Shown here piece by piece: positions 57,960-64,000 of a stretch of 64,000 bases of DNA (positions within the stretch are counted from its first letter, which is position 1; every line of letters starts with the position of its first letter). Both the position numbers and the translations under genes were made by a program. The notes beneath the pieces are model-generated. The model did no database searches and was not told the DNA's origin. It saw nothing but the letters and a program-made list of their open reading frames with translations. Source of the stretch: Rhabdophis nuchalis (taxonomy: Eukaryota > Chordata > Lepidosauria > Squamata > Natricidae); NCBI GenBank assembly GCA_039707465.1, contig CM077649.1:17689001-17753000 (forward strand), in the 5' to 3' direction.

Positions 57960-60900
57960 TTTATCTATCTACCTACCTAACAATTCTCTCTCTCTCCATA
58001 CCTACTTACTGTATTTCTCTCTCTTTCTCTCCCTCTTTATCCCTCTATCTACCTACTTTTTTAAAAAAAATTGCCTCTTCAAAACCTGGGTGCGTCTTAT
58101 ACTCAGGTGCGTCTTATACTCTGAAAAATACAGTACATTTAATGTTTTGGAAAATTAGAAAATGTTTGTCATTTCTTTGAAAAGAATGAAAAATCATATG
58201 CTTGCAATTTGTCAGTGCAATAATGAGGAGTTTAAGGGCCAGTAAAAAAGGAAATGGCTATTTAACTGGGTTTTATACCGCACAACCCCCAGCAACAACT
58301 GATATAAGAATTGTCTCTGCTCCATAGTTTAGAATCCATAAGGAGAATTAAAGAAAAATGATGGGAAATTGGGAAGCATCTCTTGTTCCTTTTTTAACTA
58401 GAAATAAATAGTACAAACCCAGCATCTTACAGTTTAGTGGAAAAGATTCAGCCAAACTTTTCAAATTATAGCACTGTATTTCTATTTAGAAAATGTAACA
58501 TCACTTTCCCCCAAAAGGCTTTATCTGATTGATATATTTGGGAAAAGAAATGTTTTCCAGAGAAACATTAAATTTTAATCACACACGCACACAAATTCTA
58601 CTGGTGCCCAAAATAATGAATTCTTATTCTTCTTATTCTTAAAAAATACAACTGGATTTTCCCTCTTTAAATCTTGAGAGATTTTATATAAGAAAGCTGA
58701 AAAATTATGATTATTTGTGGTTATTTGATCCTCTCATGAGATTTTGCCCATAATACACAACATGGAAGCACATTTTCATTGCAAAATAATAATAACGATT
58801 TATTAAACTTGCATGCTGACTGATTCTGTTTCATTACAGCTTTATCATACTATATGGTACAGATTGCGGAAAAGATCAGAGAAACTAGTAAGTTTAAGCC
58901 TCAAGGAATAATCACTACATTTGCATGACTTATTTTTCTGAAAACTATGAAAAAACACAACCCTGTAATAAAATGTAACATAAAATATCAATATTTCAGA
59001 AAAATGCACTAGAAATTACAATCAGTTTGGTATTCTAGAGCAGGATTCTCAACTTTATGGCTTGTGGACTACAACTTCCAGAATTCCTCAGCCAGTTCAT
59101 GCTGAATTCTGGGAGGTAAAGTCGGCAAGTTGTAAAGGTGCCAAGCTTGGTTGGAGGCCCCTGCTGTAGATTTTTTTTAATAGGTAATCCTGGTCTTGCG
59201 ATCACAATTGTGACCGGAATGTGCATTGCTAAGTAATGTGGTCATTAAGTGGCACTGAATTTTACGAGATTTTTTGCCACAATCATTAAGTGAATCTGGC
59301 TTCTCTCATCAGACGATGTTTGTTGGAAGTTCCCTGGGAAAGTTGCAAATGGTGATAACTTGACCATGGGGATGTTGTGACAGATATAAATGTGAGGAGG
59401 AGTTGTAAGTTACTTTTTTCAGTACCATTGTAACTTCAAACATTTGTGAACCTTATGGTCATAAGTTTAGGGCTACCGTATTTTTTCCTCTAAAAAGAGG
59501 CTGAAAATCTGGGTGCGTCATATACATCGAATACAGCATTTTTGGCCCCCTTCACCAAAATGGCCGTGTCTAGCCTTATGGAGGCTTTCAGAGACTTCCT
59601 GGGGGCTGGGGAGGGCAGAAAGAAGCAAAAAAATGGACCGTTTTTTGTGTCCCCCCCAGCTCCCAGCAGCACTATAAGCCTCCGTAATGCTATGCATGCA
59701 TTTTTTTGATGAAAGAACGGCCAGTTTTTTGTGAAAAATTGGTTTTTTTGCTCTCCACTCCCCCAGGAGCACTCCCCGCAAGGCTATTCATGCTTTTTAT
59801 TTGGAAAAAAAATGGGTCCATTTTTGCGAAAAAGGGGGCCGTTTTGGGGAGGTTTGCAGAGTGCAAAAAGGGTTCCCCCCCCTCTTTTTGGAAAGCTCTT
59901 TAACTGATTGATGAACATCTACCTACCTACCTACTCTCTCTCTCTCTCTCCCCCTCTCCCTACCTACCTACTATATTTCTCCCCCCTCTCTATCCCTCTA
60001 CCTACCTACCTACTGTTTTTCTCCCTCCCTCTCTCTCTATATCCCTCTACCTATCTACTTACCTACTGTATTTCCCTCCCTCCCTCTACCTACCTACTGT
60101 ATTTCTCTCTCTCTCTCCCTCTATCAACCTACCTACCTACTCTTTCTCCCTGCCTACCTACAGTATTTCTCTCTCTCTCTCTCTATCCCTCTACCTACAT
60201 TTTTTAAAAAATTGCCTCTTCAAAACCTTGGTGCATCTTATACTTCGGTATGTCTTACACTCTGAAAAATACTGTACTTATAGTATGTACCAATGTGTAA
60301 AGAAGAACTTTTCATAAGATGTTCATAATATGTAAGACATAAAACTATTTTTATGTTGTTGGGCCTGGAAGGAATGACAATAGCACTATTCTGTTATTAT
60401 TTGTATGTTATATTGATTCACGTTTTAACTTTGGGTAATTACTATCACACTTAAAGTATCGGCTACAATGTAAATATAATGGTGATATGAACACTTGATA
60501 TTATTACAAGTGTTAGTACTACTGTTATTACACTAGGAAGGCAATGGAGAATGGAGAACTACAAAGGCTAAACATGAATGTCGATACAGAAGGCTGTATA
60601 ACTATTTTATACTGTTATGTTTGTTTTGGGTTTTTTTGTTGTGTTTTTTTCCTGTTTTTAAAAGTAAAAATGTTTTATAAAAACGTTAAAAAAATATTGA
60701 TTCATGTTTTAGATTGCATACACACTGCATGTGTATTGCAAACATCCATGAAAATTATTGTTGACTTGTTCCTGTTTTTAAAAAGCAGAGACTTATTCTT
60801 ACCCATCTGTCACTGGGTTGGAAGTGTGGGAGCGTCTATTTTTGTCATTGTATAAATTACAGTACACATGGGATTTTCATCTCTGGATGGCCAAAAAAAT

Positions 60901-61636
60901 GCAATGCTTGTCTTTGACAGTTGTGGCCAAAGGCAGTGCTGAGGGCTGCACATAAATGATTTGAAGATTACTAGGAGTCTTGAAGCTTTATTTTGCCTAA
61001 GGGTGGAATAGGGAGAGTACTGAATTGCAAAATTGATTTTTGATTTGAGTGTATAAAAGTAGTAGTAGGAATTGGATTTAAGAATCATGGCATTGTCAAT
61101 CTAATGTTATCAGATAATTTAAACCATTGACAAATAACTAAGATTTCAAATTTCAGTGCTACTTTCCTATTTATATAAATATATTTTCTAAATGTTCTGT
61201 AATACCATGCATATAAGTACATCTTTTATAATATCTACTATAGATATTATAATATATTTCCTGGCTAGTCTGGATATTAAACCAAATCATATTTAATGTG
61301 TGCTTTTTCAGTAGTATTTTTTTCTGAAGCAAATGTTAGTGAGAAATGAATTACATTTTTCTCAGGAGGCACAGTGTTATCATTTCTGCCCAGATTTTTC
61401 AGTTCACCCATTGCAGTTCTCATTAAAAAAAAATCAAAGTGTTGTTGCCAACATGCAGGATGATCAGTATGAACAGAGAATAAGGGGGAGGAATTGGAAT
61501 GGATTTGGGGATTTGGCAAAAGGTATGTGAAAGTTCATATTTTACCTCAAGAATTTATTATGTTTTACAGATTAGTGAAAGAAGACCAAAAGAAACAAAT
61601 GATGGAAATGAAATTACAAATGTTGAACGAGCCTGA
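44395..61636 (+). CDS. MRPL39: MRPL39, mitochondrial ribosomal protein mL39 (whole gene, 10 coding exons)
   Basis: Nuclear-encoded protein of the mitochondrial 39S subunit, sited near the central protuberance and related to the TGS/editing part of threonyl-tRNA synthetase. Joined exons: 44395-44443, 46276-46482, 47101-47240, 48380-48479, 49903-49970, 51470-51582, 52987-53052, 56427-56577, 58840-58887, 61571-61636. Total 1,008 nt, 335 residues; human is 338 by memory. All introns are GT-AG and the frame is continuous. Signatures include [14 protein letters not shown] (basic targeting peptide), [58 protein letters not shown] text (EQAFKDEY), [37 protein letters not shown] and RRFQGISVP. The gene is divergent from JAM2, as I recall for human. 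Confidence 0.96.
44634..45510. repeat. Large imperfect palindrome, Penelope-like
   Basis: The left end (44634-44690, minus) reads CTACCTAGTTGGGGTAACG then AAACGTCTGCAAG. The right end (45455-45510, plus) reads TGCCTAGTTTGGTAAC then a decayed GAAACGTC. Matching inner blocks include GACAAGCCACTAGA / GGAAAGCCACTAGAA and a tight inverted pair near 45125-45172 and 45213-45262. A foldback MITE at 44735-44871 splits the left arm. MRPL39 intron 1. Confidence 0.55.
44735..44871. mobile_element. hAT foldback MITE (copy J, GGGAACGTATGG subtype)
   Basis: Near-perfect palindrome with CAAGGGTAGGGAAC and GTTCCCTACCCCTG ends and a TGAGCCAGCCATGCTGGCTCA centre-type stem. Flanks tcttagtg / gtctagtg match only partly. 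Confidence 0.75.
46276..46482 (+). CDS. MRPL39: MRPL39 exon 2
   Basis: 207 nt, phase 1 to 1. Acceptor is a C-tract ending CCCAG, donor GTAAGT. Encodes [19 protein letters not shown], then [11 protein letters not shown] and [12 protein letters not shown], the start of the TGS-like fold. Confidence 0.95.
47101..47240 (+). CDS. MRPL39: MRPL39 exon 3
   Basis: 140 nt, phase 1 to 0. Acceptor TTTCCAG, donor GTATGA (weaker than its neighbours). Encodes [18 protein letters not shown], then [18 protein letters not shown], the heart of the TGS-like domain. Confidence 0.95.
47334..47560. repeat. Diverged DNA-transposon-like repeat (GGTAGTC family)
   Basis: Text such as ACAGGTAGTCTTTGCTTAAC, ATTGGGACTGGAATTTCTG and CATCATTTAGTGATGG matches the repeat at 59,178-59,470. 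MRPL39 intron 3. Confidence 0.5.
48380..48479 (+). CDS. MRPL39: MRPL39 exon 4
   Basis: 100 nt, phase 0 to 1. Acceptor ATTGCAG, donor GTAATA. Encodes [18 protein letters not shown], then [15 protein letters not shown]. The longer open frame that continues past the donor is intron read-through, not coding. Confidence 0.95.
49151..49197 (+). ncRNA. Hammerhead ribozyme motif (sense in MRPL39)
   Basis: GGCCAG (49151-49156), CTGAAGA (49157-49163), stem II AGGCT-AAAA-AGCCC, GAAA (49178-49181), TAGATCTATC, then CTGGTC (49192-49197). Stem I pairs fully with one G-U. The first stem II pair is A-C instead of G-C, which should weaken cleavage. Confidence 0.72.
49289..49335 (-). ncRNA. Hammerhead ribozyme motif (antisense in MRPL39)
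   Basis: Minus strand: GGCCAG, CTGAAGA, stem II GGGCT-AATA-AGCCC (five perfect pairs), GAAA, stem III UGGAUCCAU around a GAUC loop, cleavage C, CTGGTC. Complete core with base changes that keep pairing relative to the 24.5 kb copies. Confidence 0.8.
49903..49970 (+). CDS. MRPL39: MRPL39 exon 5
   Basis: 68 nt, phase 1 to 0. Acceptor TATGTAG, donor GTAAGC. Encodes [19 protein letters not shown], then TPTE, matching the conserved SGAFCYDV segment. Confidence 0.94.
50155..50371 (+). mobile_element. L2/CR1-clade LINE 3' tail
   Basis: CACCGCCCGGAGTCCCTTC and GGGGAGAGGGGGCGG, followed by an AAATAAATAAATAAAT tail. Non-coding tail only. MRPL39 intron 5. Confidence 0.8.
50562..50636 (+). repeat. Perfect 34-bp hairpin in MRPL39 intron 5
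   Basis: Left arm 50562-50595 and right arm 50603-50636 are exact reverse complements around a 7-base loop (CGGAGAA). In sense with MRPL39, the transcript could form an uninterrupted stem. No family recognised. Confidence 0.85.
51470..51582 (+). CDS. MRPL39: MRPL39 exon 6
   Basis: 113 nt, phase 0 to 2. Acceptor TTTGAAG, donor GTTAGT. Encodes [20 protein letters not shown], then [14 protein letters not shown], as expected between the CYDV segment and the FKQDMVEE region. Confidence 0.93.
51862..51957. repeat. TTTC tetranucleotide microsatellite
   Basis: About 24 uninterrupted TTTC units directly at the 3' tail of an inverted L2 fragment, as expected if the LINE tail seeded it. Confidence 0.95.
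51958..52600 (-). mobile_element. L2/CR1-clade LINE 3' end
   Basis: The 162-codon minus-strand frame (52132-52620) encodes the ORF2 C-terminus: [62 protein letters not shown]. Longest uninterrupted L2 frame in the window. MRPL39 intron 6. Confidence 0.87.
52987..53052 (+). CDS. MRPL39: MRPL39 exon 7
   Basis: 66 nt, phase 2 to 2. Acceptor GTTTTAG, donor GTGAGC. Encodes [17 protein letters not shown], then VTVHR. A 2 kb retroelement lies immediately downstream; its T-tract begins at 53064, only about 11 bases after the exon end. Confidence 0.93.
53064..55076 (-). mobile_element. L1-type retroelement with ORF1 only (HAL1-like)
   Basis: Minus strand, 5' to 3': a GC-rich 5' UTR of about 880 bp (55076-54195), one ORF, about 280 bp of 3' UTR ending in AATAAAACTTTTGC, and an A-tract (53064-53077). 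The 281-codon ORF (53349-54194) is L1 ORF1-like: an N-terminal coiled coil (about residues 10-85), an RRM-type domain (about 95-180), and a C-terminal domain with [16 protein letters not shown] and [10 protein letters not shown]. No ORF2, endonuclease or RT follows. Compared with the second copy, a small indel near the end shifts the last residues. Sits just inside MRPL39 intron 7. Confidence 0.8.
55576..55988 (-). mobile_element. L2/CR1-clade LINE 3' end
   Basis: Inverted tail (CAATCAATCAATC edge), CGCTCCCTCTCCCC, then decayed ORF2 C-terminal text through GTGGACGGCACCCGGA. Closest in this window to 22,737-23,187. Confidence 0.8.
56427..56577 (+). CDS. MRPL39: MRPL39 exon 8
   Basis: 151 nt, phase 2 to 0. 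Acceptor CAACCAG, donor GTTAGT. Encodes [17 protein letters not shown], then [11 protein letters not shown] and [13 protein letters not shown], the second conserved block of mL39. Confidence 0.95.
56774..58133. mobile_element. TA-flanked inverted-repeat element with internal simple repeats (copy 1)
   Basis: Ends CCGTATTTTTCAGAGTATA and TATACTCTGAAAAATACAG are inverted repeats flanked by TA on both sides, as in Tc1/mariner-type insertions. Inside are GGCTGAAAATCTGGGTGC, an L2 insert (56897-57345), G/C tracts and a long CTAC/CT array (57,770-58,055, including about 30 CT units at 57895-57956). No transposase frame. Confidence 0.65.
56897..57345 (-). mobile_element. L2/CR1-clade LINE 3' end nested in the element
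   Basis: Minus strand encodes [35 protein letters not shown] and [16 protein letters not shown] without a break. The 3' tail is at the left (TTTATTTATTTTATTTATT). Confidence 0.87.
58840..58887 (+). CDS. MRPL39: MRPL39 exon 9
   Basis: 48 nt, phase 0 to 0. Acceptor ATTACAG, donor GTAAGT. Encodes [16 protein letters not shown], matching the human HFTIWDKLLERSRK segment. Confidence 0.92.
59042..59163. repeat. Diverged hAT foldback MITE
   Basis: CAGGATTCTCAACTTTATGG to GGTTGGAGGCCCCTG, with recognisable but mutated arms. Older copy of the foldback family. MRPL39 intron 9. Confidence 0.55.
59178..59470. repeat. Diverged DNA-transposon-like repeat (GGTAATCC family)
   Basis: GGTAATCCTGGTCTTGCG, CATTGCTAAGTAATGTGG and TGGTCATAAGTTTAGGG match the family at 47,334. 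Directly precedes the TA-flanked element at 59,476. Confidence 0.5.
59476..60274. mobile_element. TA-flanked inverted-repeat element with internal simple repeats (copy 2)
   Basis: Same family as 56774-58133. Left end CCGTATTTTTTCCTC, right end CTCTGAAAAATACTG, TA on both sides. The interior repeats GGCTGAAAATCTGGGTGCG, the AGAGGCTTTC-type block and a CTAC/CTCT array (59,919-60,200). No L2 insert. Confidence 0.62.
61571..61636 (+). CDS. MRPL39: MRPL39 exon 10, C-terminus
   Basis: 66 nt ending in TGA. Acceptor TTTACAG. Encodes [14 protein letters not shown], then ITNVERA. The tail is poorly conserved, as in other vertebrates. Candidate polyadenylation signals are ATTAAA at 61670-61675 and AATAAA at 61808-61813. 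Confidence 0.85.
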   Translation: MSERRPKETNDGNEITNVERA

Positions 61637-61843
61637 CCCTTTCTAATCTGTATGTGTGGAAATACATGAATTAAATTGAGATTGTTTTAAGGTACAGATG
61701 CATTATTCAGATCAGTTCTTTGGAAAAAAAAATCTTGGAGAGAAGGTTTTCAGAGACGCACAGAACATCACCCTTATTCTACCAGATTAGAATTTAGATG
61801 TATCGGCAATAAAAAATATTGCATATCTAGGGGTGTTTTACAG

Positions 61844-61934
61844 CAGGGGTCTCCAACCTTTGCAACTTTAAGTCTGAAGACTTCTGGGAGTTGAAGTCCT
61901 TCAGGCTTAAAGTTGCAAAGGTTGGAGACCCCTG
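61844..61934. mobile_element. hAT foldback MITE (copy L) downstream of MRPL39
   Basis: 91-bp palindrome with CAGGGGTCTCC / GGAGACCCCTG ends. Flanks ttttacag (61836-61843) and tttttacag at right, an 8-bp duplication with one extra T. About 200 bases after the MRPL39 stop, near the candidate polyadenylation signal at 61808. Confidence 0.83.
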
Positions 61935-62351
61935 TTTTTACAGTATCTGCAGGCATTCAAAGCCTGTTGCAAAATGAGAAATGAGTTCAGATACTGATCC
62001 TGGCAGATGTTGGAGTCTCCTCTCAGCCGTAATACCTCTACAATTCACAGTTAATAAATATGAGCAATAGGCTCGTACACATCACTCCAATTCAGTTTGA
62101 ATGGAAGATTCAAAGAGGGTTTGATTGAATTTGTGTTTGCAGTTTGATATTTGGAGCCAAATTGATTTGAACTGCTTAAACAATTGGGATTCAGATTAGA
62201 AAAAAATATATCCATGGGCTATAAGAGCAAAGCATTGAAACACTCGCAGATGTTTATTATTGAATGAGATAAAAATAGCAGGTTCAGTAGACTTTTTAAC
62301 CCTGTCATGCTTCAGCTGGATGTTACAAAATATTTTTGAAGTGATATTCTT

Positions 62352-62852
62352 CTTTTTTTTTTTCCTTTTGAAAAAGTTTTATTGAGTTTTACAAATTTTT
62401 ATACAAATAGGATATGGGAAAATAAGGTGTTATAAAGACATTTTGAGAACCTCTATGTCAGAGTCGTTGGCCCCAGCCGAGGCTTCATAAAAAAAATATA
62501 GATAATACAGTAACTTTTCATTTGTACTACAAAGTGGAGAGAAATACAAATATATCATTTTAAAATCTATGCTAACAATCAGGTATAAACATCCAAATAA
62601 AAGTTGTACTATACAAAAATAAAGTCACTTTTGAGATCTAAGTCTTTTGCAATTGTGTCTTTCTCTCCCTGACCTCCAGTGGGCAGGGCCGTGGCACCCT
62701 CCACTCTCCCATTTTCATCCTCCAGGATTGAGGAGTGTTTTTTAAGAAAGGCTTCCGCTTCTGCAATTGTTTTAATTCTCACCCTTCCTCCCTCCCAGAA
62801 CACCAACATTCCCTCTGGCATCACCCACTTGAACCAGACCCCCTTTTTAAAG
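62352..62852 (-). mobile_element. Truncated copy of the ORF1-only L1-type element
   Basis: Minus strand carries only the ORF1 C-terminus ([34 protein letters not shown]), the same 3' UTR and an A-rich tail (62352-62363). Direct repeats aagtgatattctt (62339-62351) and aaatgatattctt (62853-62865) differ at one base, a 13-bp L1-style target duplication. 5'-truncated. Confidence 0.82.
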
Positions 62853-62865
62853 AAATGATATTCTT

Positions 62866-64000
62866 GAACCTCTTTGGAGGCAAAGAGAGCTTGACTTGTG
62901 CTTACTGAACCAATGCAGCAAGTACCTTACTCCAGTTTTATAATAAAGACGTTCAGAAAATATTTTAAGATAAATGCTTGTTTTCTGAAGTGCCAAGCCT
63001 TGCCCGGGACACAAAAAATGCTTTCTGATTCTATCTTTGGATTTGCAGAATGATAGGAAAATAGATATATCAGGATGATTTTCTTGCTGCTTTCTGAGAA
63101 GAACCCTTTCCTCCCTATCGAGACTCAGTTGTGTCTTTGACAACAGTTAGCAGAGGCGACAAACACAGATTTAATCAGAGAGATTTTATAGAGGAAGGCA
63201 GTTGAGAAAGTAAGACGCTAGCACAGAAAATTATTTAATATGATTATAACCTTTATTAAAAAAATAATAAATGTTTGGATGTATTACCATGGTCCCCTTT
63301 TAGTTCTTAAAAAGAATTAATATTGCCCAAATGATACTTAATGTAAGCATTAGCTTTCAGCCAAAAATACATAATCTGAATGGCCACCTTTGAGTCCATA
63401 TTCAGAACGCTGAAGATTGAGTTGAATCAGTTGTGTAGGAAGAACTAGTATCAAAGTTTAATACATCAGCATGAGAGAGAGCAAAGTTCAGTTCTGAAAC
63501 ATCACCACATTAAAGAAGCCCAGAACTTAGAGGGAATTAAGTCCTTGCCAGTTCAAAAGAGTTCTGGTAATAAGAGGTTAAAAATTTGGTAGAATTCAGA
63601 GTAGCTGCTGAAGCCTATGTCAGAGAGTTCATCATTATGTCTGTTATGTCTGATATTTCCATTTCTGAAAGGAAAATGTCAAAATGTCCTCAGTAACCAG
63701 TTCAGAAGTGGCAAAGCAACCTTTTAAAGTCGGGGGTGTTTTACAAGGCTAACAAATTGCTTCACGGTCATCTAGTTTGATTTGCGGCTTCAAATGTGGT
63801 TCCATGCATTGATTCCTGAATGTGCTTTGATGTGATGATTTTACCGAACCTTCCTCTAATTAAAAACCAAAGCTTTATACAGCACCACTGACCAGACTTC
63901 CATAGTCTCTAATGTTTTCAGATGTGCTGAACTGTCCACTTCCAAACATTTCAACCTGCAAGATTCTGACTGTGAATTCAGAGGTTGCAATCCAAATATG
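62866..64000. other. Sequence downstream of MRPL39
   Basis: No gene, RNA or repeat recognised. The open frame at 62847-63143 (minus) mixes the edge of the retroelement with unique sequence and is not supported. Confidence 0.4.

Overview
This window is vertebrate nuclear DNA, most likely from a squamate reptile and probably a snake. The protein-coding content is two broken-up vertebrate genes with canonical GT-AG introns. The background is a squamate-type mixture of L2/CR1, L1, Rex1-like and R4/Dong-like LINE fragments, tRNA-derived SINEs, many hAT-type foldback elements and abundant microsatellites. Species cannot be fixed from sequence alone.

Gene 1 is JAM2 (junctional adhesion molecule 2) on the minus strand. 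I rebuilt a complete coding sequence from ten exons between 28,093 (ATG) and 1,539 (stop): 894 nt, 297 residues, reading frame continuous across every junction. It includes two micro-exons of 16 and 25 nt. The first coding exon lies in a GC/CpG-rich promoter block (about 27,400-28,510), and intron 1 (18,643-28,023) holds many mobile elements. The 3' UTR runs left from 1,538 and may leave the window.

Gene 2 is MRPL39 (mitochondrial large-subunit ribosomal protein mL39) on the plus strand. It also has ten exons, from the ATG at 44,395 to the TGA at 61,636: 1,008 nt, 335 residues. A CpG-rich promoter lies at about 44,225-44,460. The two genes are divergent (head to head), the arrangement I recall for human chromosome 21, which supports orthology. 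The roughly 16 kb between them holds no recognisable intact gene. It contains a duplicated 0.4 kb segment, LINE fragments, an R4-clade cluster, a broken intronless cordon-bleu (COBL)-like fragment and inverted-repeat elements.

The most unusual content is a set of hammerhead-ribozyme motifs in repeats. Copies with a complete conserved core occur in convergent pairs in JAM2 intron 1 (24,417-24,598) and MRPL39 intron 4 (49,151-49,335). They sit just downstream of tRNA-like sequence with a pol III B box and show compensatory base changes between copies. A related Penelope-like inverted repeat with a hammerhead-like core is at 39,893-40,100, and a decayed one at 44,634-45,510. A second notable system is an L1-derived retrotransposon with ORF1 but no ORF2 ('half-L1' type), present as a 2 kb copy (53,064-55,076) and a 0.5 kb copy (62,352-62,852). 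A third is a burst of hAT foldback MITEs with exact 8-bp target duplications, several nested in or carrying other repeats.
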